Assembly (NCBI GenBank): GCA_011800155.1
Contig: CM022372.1
Coordinates: 1,116,001-1,180,000 of the forward strand
Source: Flammulina velutipes
Taxonomy: Eukaryota; Basidiomycota; Agaricomycetes; Agaricales; Physalacriaceae
Length of the DNA: 64,000 nt
Reading direction: 5' to 3'
The number at the start of each line of letters is the position of its first letter. Position 1 is the stretch's first letter. The notes beneath the pieces were generated by a model, which did no database searches, had not been told where the DNA came from, and worked only from the letters and a program-made list of their open reading frames with translations. Made by a program: the position numbers and the translations under genes. Below, one piece after another: positions 1-8,661 of the stretch.

Positions 1-24
1 CTTCTCCGCCCCCGAGATCTCCTT

Positions 25-513
25 TTAACACAAGTCCAATTTGTATACGATAATCCGCCCAAAGAAGTCCGAGCTTTGAAGAAACACCATCTTCAGAGCC
101 GTAATTTCCTGTAGCTCGAGTTCAAACCGTTGCTCTCGGTTCACATCTTCAGGATATATCTTCTTCACTTCTATCCATCCGCCATTTTCTCCAGGTATCT
201 GGAGCTCACATTCCGTGCCTACGAAACCCCCTTGGAACGTAGCAGTCAGAAGCGTAGGGCTCACTGGGTTCGGAAATGTCAGTTGTATAAATTGCGGCAG
301 GCCCTGCCACGCCAGATCAGTCTCGCATATCTCTTCCGATTACACTCACTTACCTGTTGGCTCGTCCAGCACGTTTCTGGATTCCCATCGATTAGGTTGG
401 ATTTCGCTACAGTCTTGTCAAGCGTGGAGCTGACTCTGACGAATCGTAAGATCAGTGGGCACAGCGCTACGGCTCGCCTACCTGATTTTGGTGGCTGATG
501 AACATAATGACAT
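25..513 (-). CDS. NR2C2-associated-protein-like (galactose-binding-like fold)
   Basis: Three exons on the minus strand: 513-482, 435-354 and 303-25, with introns of 46 and 50 nt. All splice phases agree and give 130 residues. The start ATG at 513 gives MSLCSSATKIRVSS. The body contains NPETCWTSQQG, then FQGGFVG, then YPEDVNREQRFEL, and ends with SDFFGRIIVYKLDL. These match in order the remembered features of eukaryotic nuclear receptor 2C2-associated protein (TRA16), a short F5/8-type-C-like domain protein of about 140 residues. The role in fungi is not established. The gene is head to head with the tyrosine phosphatase at 549, so the two share a very short promoter. Identity is fairly sure; function is open. 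Confidence 0.75.
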
Positions 514-548
514 GGTTAAGAGTTCGAGGCCGTGGGAAAGACTCGAAA

Positions 549-1529
549 ATGAATCCTCTTCCTATACTAGGACAGCGTGAAAACGCTCGGTATCGCGCTC
601 GGTTGGCCTCTGACCCGCGGGTTCCCAGAAATGCCATCACAGACGTCCCACAAGACGTGGTTAACCATTACTCAGTATACATTGGCGCCCGACACGAGGA
701 CGCCAACAGATATAGTGACATATGTCCGTATGATCGGAACCAGGTCTGCGCACACCGTTATCTCAACGCGAGCTGGATCCTGGAAAGACACGGTGGAAAA
801 TGGTGGATAGCATCCCAGGCCCCCGTCGAATCCTCATTCCACGCATTCCTCAGCCTTCTTATGAATCCCGTCACCCCTCCTGTTGGAAACCAATCACCTA
901 CTTTGCTGCGCACTGTGGTCCAGCTGACACGCTACACCGAGGGTGTGGCAGTCAAGGCACATCCTTATTTCCCATCCAGAGTAGGGGAAAGCCTCACGGT
1001 CTACTCGGAGTCCACCTGTCAGGCTGCGCCACTTCGTGTCACTTTGGAACATTCCTCCTTCGTAAAGGAGGCGTCCTGCCTGAAGAGCGTCGTGTCCATT
1101 CATGCGCAAGGGAGAGAACCTCATACATTTCACCATCTACTTTACGATGCTTGGCCAGATCACGCTGTCCCATCGCCAGAGAATCGTCAGAGCCTTTTTA
1201 CCTTCTTCAAGCTCGCGGAGAGTACAAACAAGTGGCTATCTCCAGATGATCCACCAATCGTAGTGGGGTGTTCGGCAGGTGTCGGACGGACGGGGACCTT
1301 TATTGCGTTGGCATCGTTGTTGCGAGCACACAAGCTTCTGGCGTCGCCAAAGAAACCCACACCGTACACTGCTCTCCCACCTTCTCCACTTGGACCTATC
1401 CAGCATGCGGACCAGGTAATGGAGGAGATTGATTTCCTCAGGGAGCAGAGAACGTCGATGGTTCAGCGTAACGAGCAGGTTATGCTAATTTATGAGGTGC
1501 TCCGCAGTGTCCTTTCTTCTCCGACATGA
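549..1529 (+). CDS. Protein tyrosine phosphatase (classical PTP domain)
   Basis: This is a single-exon gene of 326 residues from the ATG at 549. Two in-frame ATGs at 498 and 507 would overlap the first exon of the divergent minus-strand gene, so 549 is preferred. The order of motifs is that of a classical PTP: a substrate loop NRYSDICPYDRNQV, RYLNAS, ASQAPV, the WPD loop (YDAWPDH, general acid Asp about residue 204), the P-loop GCSAGVGRTG (nucleophile Cys about 241, Arg about 247) and the Q-loop RTSMVQRNEQ. It removes phosphate from phosphotyrosine, probably in the cytosol, as fungal Pyp/Ptp enzymes do in MAP-kinase pathways. The His that normally precedes the catalytic Cys is Gly here. No targeting signal or regulatory domain is visible. 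Confidence 0.87.
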   Translation: MNPLPILGQRENARYRARLASDPRVPRNAITDVPQDVVNHYSVYIGARHEDANRYSDICPYDRNQVCAHRYLNASWILERHGGKWWIASQAPVESSFHAFLSLLMNPVTPPVGNQSPTLLRTVVQLTRYTEGVAVKAHPYFPSRVGESLTVYSESTCQAAPLRVTLEHSSFVKEASCLKSVVSIHAQGREPHTFHHLLYDAWPDHAVPSPENRQSLFTFFKLAESTNKWLSPDDPPIVVGCSAGVGRTGTFIALASLLRAHKLLASPKKPTPYTALPPSPLGPIQHADQVMEEIDFLREQRTSMVQRNEQVMLIYEVLRSVLSSPT

Positions 1530-1831
1530 TTGGTACCTTACTGCATGGGGCATTGCATGTTTACTGTTTGATATGGGCCTATGGCCGACTTGCTTTTGTT
1601 TTCATCTTACTTGCTGCCGTGGACATCCTATGATTCTAGCTACCTGTAATACCTGTCTCGTCAAACGAAGGATAAATGCTTGTGTATATTTATCATTCAT
1701 TGTCCCGCCATATGAAACAAGAGAAGGAGCGCCACGTAGGCTGGATGTGTGGCGTTACCGACATGAGGGCCGGCCATCAGACCAAGCGATCAGAGTGTTT
1801 TGTTAAAAAAAGTTTTCTTGCACCGACGACC

Positions 1832-4636
1832 ATGTCCAGGCTGATCGTCAAAAACCTACCGGCTCACATAACGCCTGAGCATCTCAGAAAGCATTTTGAA
1901 CAAGCTGGTCGCCCAGACGGTACCTTGACCGACGTCAAAGTCGCCCACAAGCAGGATGGAACATCACGACGATTCGGTTTCGTTGGCTACAAAACAGACT
2001 TGGAAGCCGCCTCAGCAAAGGCATGGTTCGACAAGACTTTCTTGGGCTCTACGCGCATCGCTGTTGATACCATAGAGGTGTGTTTTCTTTTTTTCCATTC
2101 ACCATGTCCGTCTCCAACTTTTGAATCGAGATTCTAGGGCGCTAAAGATGCACCTACACCTCGTCCTAATAAACGCAGACGATTGGATACTCCCAATGGT
2201 ACCGTTCATCCTGCCAAGGAGAAAACCGAAAAGCCCAAAGACGAAAAACTCGAAGCGTTCATGAACATCATGCAGCCTCGGAGTGTGAAAGGTCCCTCCT
2301 GGGCGAACGAGCCGCAACCTGCAGCCTCCTCTAGCAAGCAAACATTGGACATTGAGATGGCTCAGCCAGAACTACAAGAAGCGCCAGCAAATCAGGAGGG
2401 ATTATCGGATTTAGACTGGATGCGCCGTCATATCTCCAAGGCGGTTGACCAAGCTGTTCCAGACAAAGCGTTCGAACAGTCTGACGATGAAGATGTAACA
2501 CTGCAGGTTTGTCTTTCCATTAGTCGCTTTACTTCGCTAACCGATTCTTTTAGGACGCTAATTACGCCGAGAACATTTCGGAAGAGCCAAAAGATCCAAC
2601 GACAGAATCTATACTTCAAACCTCTCGCCTCTTTGTTCGCAACTTGACCTTTTCGTGCACGGAAGACGAGTTAACGGAGCTCTTCAGTCCCTACGGGAAT
2701 ATCGCTCAGGTGAATACCACGATCTTTTCAACTTTTTCTACATCCTCTGTAGGATTGTTATGCGTGATGACAATATATTTAGGGACATCAGACTCTTCGG
2801 AGAATGCTGATCCTTCTGGGAAACCGATAGTAGAAACTTTCTGACTCTTTCTCCCTTCAATTTGTTCACCCATTCCACTCAACTAACACATCCTCCAGGT
2901 AAATATGCGTCCTTCGCAATCTATGATGCAAAACTTGTATAGGGACATCAGACTTTCGAGGATGCTGATCCACTTGGAAATCCGATAGTAGAAATATTTT
3001 CTGACTTTTTCACCGTTATTCTGGCGACATCAACTCGATGCTCATGTATATTTCAGATCCACATACCCTTGGACGCAACAACCAAGCAGGCGAAAGGGTT
3101 AGCGTATGTGACTTATGTCAAAGCTGCCGATGCCGTTTCCGCCTACGATGCTTTGGACCGAAAATCGTTCCAAGGGCGTTTGCTGCATATCCTTCCCGCC
3201 GTGGACAGGAAAGGCGGCTTCCAGGTTGAAGAGGGAGAAGGTCGGAAACGATCTCTTAAAGAGGAACGTAATGCCAAACGCAAGGTGGGAGCTGGGCAAG
3301 ATTTTAACTGGAGCATGCTCTACATGAACGTACGTCCACTTATTCTCCTATGTGTCTCATGTGACTAAATAATTTTCTATAGAGCGATGCAGTCGCGTCC
3401 TCCATAGCAGATCGCATGAGTATCTCAAAATCCGACATCCTCAATCCGGACGGTTCAGATAACGCCGCGGTGAAGCTTGCTCTCGCGGAGACCCACATCA
3501 TTCAGGAGACCAAAGCCTACATGGAATCGCAAGGCGTCGTACTCTCCGCGTTTTCATCCAAAGAGCGTTCGGACACTACCATCCTCGTCAAAAACATCCC
3601 GTACGGAACTACTGCAGAACAGATTCGAGAATTATTCGAGCCTCACGGTGCATTAACGCGCGTCATCGTGCCTCCCGCTGGAACCATGGCTGTGGTTGAC
3701 TTCAACCGACCTGCCGACGCCAAAGACGCCTTTCGTGCCGTTGCATATCGTCGTCTGGGGAGTTCAATCATATACCTCGAGAAAGGCCCTTTGAACGTGT
3801 TCACCGATGCCCCGACACCCACTCCAACGCAACACCACGTTTCCTCTACGCATGCCATCACGATCCCAGAACAGGTTGTGGGTGGTGCACAGGACGATGA
3901 CGAGCCGTCTCTGTCAGCCGGATCGACACTGTTTATCAAGAATCTCGCGTTCTCGACGACAACGGAGCGTCTCACGCAGGTGTTCCGCAATATCCCCTCG
4001 TTCTCCTTTGCCCGCGTCCAGACGAAGCCTGACCCAAAGAAGCCGGGCGTCCGTCTGAGCATGGGCTACGGATTTGTTGGTTTTAAAGACGTAGAAGGGG
4101 CGAAGAAAGCTATAAAGAGTATGCAGAGCTTCAATCTCGACGGGCATGCGTTGCACATCAAATTCGCCGGACGTGGTACGGAGAACGACAAACCTGAAGA
4201 TCCAACCAGTGCGAAAAGCCGGACGACGAAGATGCTTGTCAAGAACGTCCCGTTCGAGGCTACGAAGAAGGATATACGGGAGCTATTTGGGTACGCTGCT
4301 CTACATTCTTGCGATGTTATCTTTTCTAATTGTTTACCCAGTGCTCATGGTCAACTCAAATCTGTGCGATTGCCGAGAAAGTTCGACGCTCGGACCCGTG
4401 GATTTGCATTCCTCGACTTTTTGTCAAGAGCGGAGGCAGAGAATGCGTATGCTGCGCTCAAGCATACTCATTTGTTGGGGAGGCATTTGGTCTTGGAGTG
4501 GGCCGAGGAGGGCGAGCAAGACCTGGATGCCCTGCGTAAGAAGGCGGGCGTAGGCTTTGGTGATGGAAAGCCCATGCCGGGGCAGAAGAGGAAACTGAAC
4601 CTCGACGGGGCGGAGCCTGATGATGACGATGAATGA
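1832..4636 (+). CDS. MRD1: Multiple RNA-binding domain protein MRD1 (18S rRNA processing)
   Basis: Exons are 1832-2077, 2138-2506, 2554-2709, 3057-3329, 3383-4290 and 4342-4636; all phases agree and give 748 residues. Five RNA-recognition motifs can be seen: RRM1 at the N-terminus (SRLIVKNLPAHI), RRM2 from about residue 232 (SRLFVRNLTF), RRM3 about 400 (TILVKNIPYGTT), RRM4 about 520 (STLFIKNLAFSTT) and RRM5 about 620 (KMLVKNVPFEAT). The linker SDAVASSIADRMSISKSDIL after RRM2 is typical of MRD1/RBM19. The protein acts in the nucleolus, binding pre-rRNA in the small-subunit processome for cleavages leading to 18S rRNA. The third intron (2710-3056) is about seven times normal length and contains a tandem duplication. 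The last intron (51 nt) is in frame without a stop, so retained forms would still be translated. Confidence 0.9.
2710..3056 (+). repeat. Duplicated intron inside MRD1 with back-to-back splice sites
   Basis: This 347-nt intron is made of two intron-like units. The first, 2710-2898, begins GTGAAT and ends with a CTAAC branch site and CCTCCAG. The second, 2899-3056, begins GTAAAT immediately afterwards and ends TATTTCAG. Each unit carries one copy of a roughly 70-bp segment beginning AGGGACATCAGAC, at 2781 and 2941, exactly 160 bp apart and about 80% identical by eye. The arrangement fits tandem duplication of an intron, leaving a zero-length exon between the copies. Confidence 0.75.
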
Positions 4637-4940
4637 GTATGTGAGTTCCGTCGACGGTGTATTTCCCGAGTACCTGCTTGAATGACAATGTTCCCTTGGA
4701 GATCTCTATTGTGATTTTGAAAGCCGGCATGCCCGTTTTAGGAGCAACTCTATTGTGTTCAACATTGTGAACGCTGCGCCTGAGCAAGCGATGCTCCGCG
4801 GTACAATAACGAAGACAAAAGACCAGTGGCGATTTTCAACTGGGCTGTCAGGTATAAAAAGGCGACGTACGAATATATTTTGGACCATATATACAACCTC
4901 ATCCACATCTTTGCGCCACCTACAACCTCTCCCTACCATC
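4637..4940 (+). promoter_or_regulatory. Promoter region of the CaaX-peptide gene
   Basis: This is a 304-bp intergenic stretch between the MRD1 stop and the small peptide gene. A TATA box (TATAAAAA) lies at 4853-4860, about 80 bp before the ATG, and a pyrimidine-rich leader follows. Two copies of ACAATGTT, a core resembling HMG-box protein sites, lie in opposite orientation at 4685-4692 and 4761-4768. The TATA box is seen directly; the regulatory reading of the other sites is inference. Confidence 0.5.
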
Positions 4941-5087
4941 ATGGACATTTTTGGATTCGTCCTCACCACCTCATCTATGAATGATGATGAAACCAGTGGC
5001 ATTTTCGCCGTCGAAGAGGAAGACGGGATGCCTGTTGACACCGCCCGAGGCTACGTCTGTACCGGGACTGGCTGTGTTATTGCTTGA
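4941..5087 (+). CDS. Mating-pheromone-precursor-like CaaX peptide
   Basis: This intronless gene encodes 48 residues, starting MDIFGFVL and ending GYVCTGTGCVIA. The last four residues, CVIA, form a CaaX box, the signal for farnesylation, removal of the last three residues and carboxymethylation. Length, an acidic middle (EEED) and the C-terminal Gly/Thr/Tyr stretch before the Cys are the pattern of basidiomycete lipopeptide pheromone precursors such as those of Coprinopsis and Schizophyllum B loci. The mature peptide would be the last 10-15 residues, perhaps released after the Ala-Arg at residues 35-36. A TATA box and short leader precede it. No STE3-type seven-helix receptor is present anywhere in the window. 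It is therefore either an outlying pheromone gene, one of the unlinked pheromone-like genes known in agaricomycetes, or another farnesylated peptide. Confidence 0.7.
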   Translation: MDIFGFVLTTSSMNDDETSGIFAVEEEDGMPVDTARGYVCTGTGCVIA

Positions 5088-5774
5088 GAAAGGCCAGTTT
5101 TCTTCACTTCATTCTTTCGGCTGCATTAAACACGTGTGCAGCCTTTCTATCAATCTATACCTGTGGAAGGAATCATCTTTTCCGTCTTGCACCCCCGCTC
5201 CTTTTGTTCCATCGAAATATTACGTGCTGGCCACGTCCGGACCACAAACATACATTCCCTAATTAGATATACTTGTACTACACCTTCATTTCATGGACTA
5301 TAGTTACACACGTATATAACGATAATAGGTACCCTTCGGTATCCTATAATTTACTCTGTATCCCCACTACGTGTACATCAGTTACCTGCGCCATGGACAC
5401 AGAGAGGGGGGTTAGAGTCATCGACTGGTCGTTCATTAGCCCGTCATCGTAGGCCGTGCTTTGAACTTGCAATTGGGGGGCTATTGATTCTTTGACGTCT
5501 TCCATCCTCCGTCAATGCAACACATCAGCTCGATCGCGTTTAATCTCATGATACAGATGGCCCTGCTGTACTCCGTTGAACCAAAGCACTCGCATTCAAT
5601 ATTCAATACTCAGTTCTTTGATGGCAGCGAAACCTTGCGAAGTTTGCGAAGTTGCAATACAAACCAACAATTTCCAGAGTATTGGTGCCGCTCCGAAAGT
5701 TCATAAATTAAAGATGATCACGAACGGTTTACCACGTGCCCCAATCCGTCTTTCCTCAGCGCTTTCCTGCGGCG
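5088..5774. other. Intergenic region
   Basis: The stretch holds the 3' region of the CaaX-peptide gene and the upstream region of the membrane-protein gene. It is AT-rich near 5255-5350. I searched for a second short CaaX peptide or a receptor exon and saw none. Confidence 0.5.
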
Positions 5775-6542
5775 ATGGCCAAGGAATGGACGTTGTACAA
5801 TCCTACTACTCCTCGGTCGACCACAGGTTTCTTCTATCCTCCACCATCTCCAACTCATGTCGACTTTCCCATCGACGACGCCCACACTCATTATACCAAG
5901 GTTCATCTTATTCCACCTGTACCTCCACTTCACCCCAGCCAATACGATGCGCCTACCTCTAACTCAAGGGATAAAGCGACCACAATACCACCGGTACCTC
6001 TATCTCCCACACACTCTATTCCAGTGGTCAGCACCGACACCAGCAGAAAACCATTGCGGAAAACACTCCCCGTCTTCCTGGGTCTCATACCCCTCATTCC
6101 TGTACTTTCTTGTTTGTACACGATCGTTGGTGCAGGAATCCTGTCTCTCCCGATATCCTTAGCAGCGTCAGGCGCGATAGGCGCGGTCATTCTCTCCCTC
6201 CCCCTCACTCTAGGCGTTTACTTCCTCATAATACCATGGACTTCCTCTCCCCCTCCCGAAGACTTCTTCGATGATGACAGCCTGTCCTCATTCTCGTTGA
6301 CGGCACGCTTCCTCAAGGTGAAGTATATGGTCTGCTGTCTGTCAGGCATCCTCGTTGGTGCTGTGTCCGCACCCTTAGGAGCAGTCTGCATATCTCAACG
6401 AGCAGGAGATGCAGCGGCGGCTGGGGCACTGGGTGGAATCATCGTATTTTTTGGCGCCGGGGCGATCGGCCTCGTCGCGCTGGTGGTGTTGGTGGTGTTT
6501 AGAAGGCGCATTTCGCGAAAGAATAATGTTGCGGGGACGTAA
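5775..6542 (+). CDS. Unknown four-helix membrane protein
   Basis: This single-exon gene of 255 residues starts at the ATG at 5775 (MAKEWTLYNPTT). The first 100 residues are Pro/Ser/Thr-rich and likely disordered. Four hydrophobic segments follow, near residues 105-122 (LPVFLGLIPLIPVLSCLYTI), 130-160 (rich in Leu, Ile, Gly and Ala), about 190-210 and 225-245, with an acidic loop EDFFDDD between the second and third. The C-terminus is short and basic (FRRRISRKN). I do not recognise the family, and no catalytic motif is visible. It lies next to the CaaX-peptide gene, but nothing shows that they act together. Confidence 0.6.
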   Translation: MAKEWTLYNPTTPRSTTGFFYPPPSPTHVDFPIDDAHTHYTKVHLIPPVPPLHPSQYDAPTSNSRDKATTIPPVPLSPTHSIPVVSTDTSRKPLRKTLPVFLGLIPLIPVLSCLYTIVGAGILSLPISLAASGAIGAVILSLPLTLGVYFLIIPWTSSPPPEDFFDDDSLSSFSLTARFLKVKYMVCCLSGILVGAVSAPLGAVCISQRAGDAAAAGALGGIIVFFGAGAIGLVALVVLVVFRRRISRKNNVAGT

Positions 6543-6995
6543 TCCTCTGACCTGGTCGCCAACTGTTGTAACTTAATCGTGAGTCTTTGTACCATTTATG
6601 TGACCCATGGTGGACTTATATGTTGCAGATTAATCATATTTCGGTTGTATGTACGGAATAACATGTATTGTGCCAAGTAGATCTCCATTTACTAATTCAA
6701 GAGGAGTTAGCTATCGTCGAATGCTTTTACTGGCGTGATTAGCTTTCTGTGCTCATTGCTCATTGCTCAGTCCCCAGCCCTCAGTAGCGCTTACGACGTC
6801 GCCGTCCTCAATAAGGCTTTTCAGTGTTAATCGGCTCTATATTAATCTTCGAATGATTCTTATGATGTGCTCCGTAGGCATTTTGGAAAATTTTCCACGA
6901 AAGCTTGATCTCAGCATTAAATTTCTTATGCGCCACACATCCGGCTCCTCGGCCCGTGCTGTTTTGGCAATCATCAATCTTGACTTTCTTCATCC
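6543..6995. other. Intergenic region
   Basis: This 450-bp stretch before the nucleoside hydrolase contains no convincing coding exon. Short open stretches on both strands lack family resemblance and splice logic. Confidence 0.5.
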
Positions 6996-8346
6996 ATGGA
7001 CCCAGCAAATGCCACCCCGAGAAAAGTCTGGTTAGATGTGGATCCTGTAATTAAATGATTCCTACTTTATACTAGCACGGCGAACTGACGTTCTTCAGGG
7101 ACACGACGACGCGATTGCCATCCTCCTCGCCATCCATTTACCGAACATCGAACTTTTGGGCATCTCTACTGTATACAACACCCGCAGATCAGAATCTGTA
7201 GATTTTGACCCACCTCACAGGTTCACGGAAATGCCCCAGCCGCACACACTGCAATTAACGCTGCGCGATGTCTATTAGCTTTCGGCGGAGCCTCTCATTT
7301 ACGTGTTTTTCCTGGCGCGACGAAGCCCCTTCTTCGTCCAACGAAACACGACCCAGAAATTCATGGCCCAGATGGTCTCGGTGGCGTGGAAGGCTTCCCA
7401 CTGACGGACGACCCCGCCGTCCATGCCTTTCTGGCGAAGAATACAGATGGGTCTACTATCCATGCTTTGGACGGAATGACAGACGCGATAAGAGACACCT
7501 GGAAGGGAGGTAAAGGTGAGAAGGTGACTGTGATATCTTGTGGCCCCATGACGAACATTGCACTATTCGTCGCCGTCCGCCCGGAGCTCTTGGATGCTGT
7601 GGAGGAGTTTGTCTTCATGGGTGGCGGGGTGGGGGTTGGCAATAGATCGGCAGCTGCAGGCGAGTCTCAAACTCAACTCTTTACAGAGCAAGACTAAGAT
7701 TTGAAGCAGAATACAACATAATGTGTGATCGTACGTGACCACATTCTTATCGCCACGCAATGACATGGTATTGACAGTCTGATAGCTCACGCTACCCAGA
7801 TAGTATTAGATTCGCCTGTTCCGACGGTCATGATACCCATCAATGTAACTCACACTGCGATAGCAGATCGTATAGTGACCTGGAAGCTGCTATCCCCCAA
7901 TGGGATCATTGGGCAACTTGACGAGGCCTACCCTCCCGCTGCCACAGGCCTTCGACACGCATTGATGACTCTTATACGATTCTTCGCGGAATCCTACAAA
8001 TCCACATTTGGATTCGTTGATGGTCCACCTATACACGACGCGTTGACAGTCGCGTACGTTTCCAATCCGGAGTTATTCACCGCCACGCGTTATCGCGTAG
8101 ATGTGGAATTGGCGGGAACACATACCATTGGGGAAACTGTCGTTGATGTTTGGAATTATCTACCGACAGACGAGACCTGGGGATCGACGGGCAAGAATTG
8201 TTTAGTCACACAGGCAGTACATGTGCGTTTCCTGATCTTATTGCTTTCAACTAGCTGATTTTTTGCAGGTCGAAAAGTTCTTCGACCTCTTTTTACAATG
8301 TGTAGAACGATGCGATTTAGTCTCCCCGATTAATGCAACATCCTGA
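6996..8346 (+). CDS. Inosine-uridine-preferring nucleoside hydrolase
   Basis: Six exons: 6996-7046, 7099-7170, 7221-7659, 7710-7730, 7786-8222 and 8269-8346; the phases agree and give 365 residues. The enzyme family hydrolyses the N-glycosidic bond of nucleosides to base plus ribose for salvage. The Ca-binding signature DVDPGHDDA (residues 14-22) is split by the first intron. HGNAPAAHTAIN, ISCGPMTNIA, FMGGGVGVGNRS and EYNIMCDPHATQIV follow in family order. The fourth exon is only 21 nt, and the intron before it starts with GC (7660-7709), not GT; both are needed to keep the EYNIMCDP motif. No signal peptide is seen, so a cytosolic enzyme is likely. Confidence 0.9.
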
Positions 8347-8661
8347 CGGACATATCTCAGATTGGCTTTGCGCTTCATTTTTTGTTCGGCTTTCACAATG
8401 AACCAAGTGATAGTACATTGGGGAGATGCTCAGGCGGCCAATATTGTGCCTAGCTCCCCTCGAAAAATTTCCAAGCATTGAGTTTGTAAGAAGATAGAAG
8501 GCAATTAATAGTAACTCATGAACGGCTACAGTGGGGAGATCTTGTTCATCCATTACCCAGGTATACCTCGCAAAGGTCCCATCATGGAAGGTGTCCTGAC
8601 AGTACTTAAAACACCGCCCATCACTCCAGCGTGACTCGAAGCTTGTAGCCATCCTTCCATA

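Noticed and set aside
498..548. Earlier start codons of the tyrosine phosphatase
   Set aside because: They overlap the first coding exon of the divergent NR2C2AP-like gene and add no domain sequence.
1676..1831. Upstream extension of MRD1 (52 codons before the chosen ATG)
   Set aside because: RRM1 in MRD1 starts at the very N-terminus (MSRLIVKNLP), and the extension has no conserved text.
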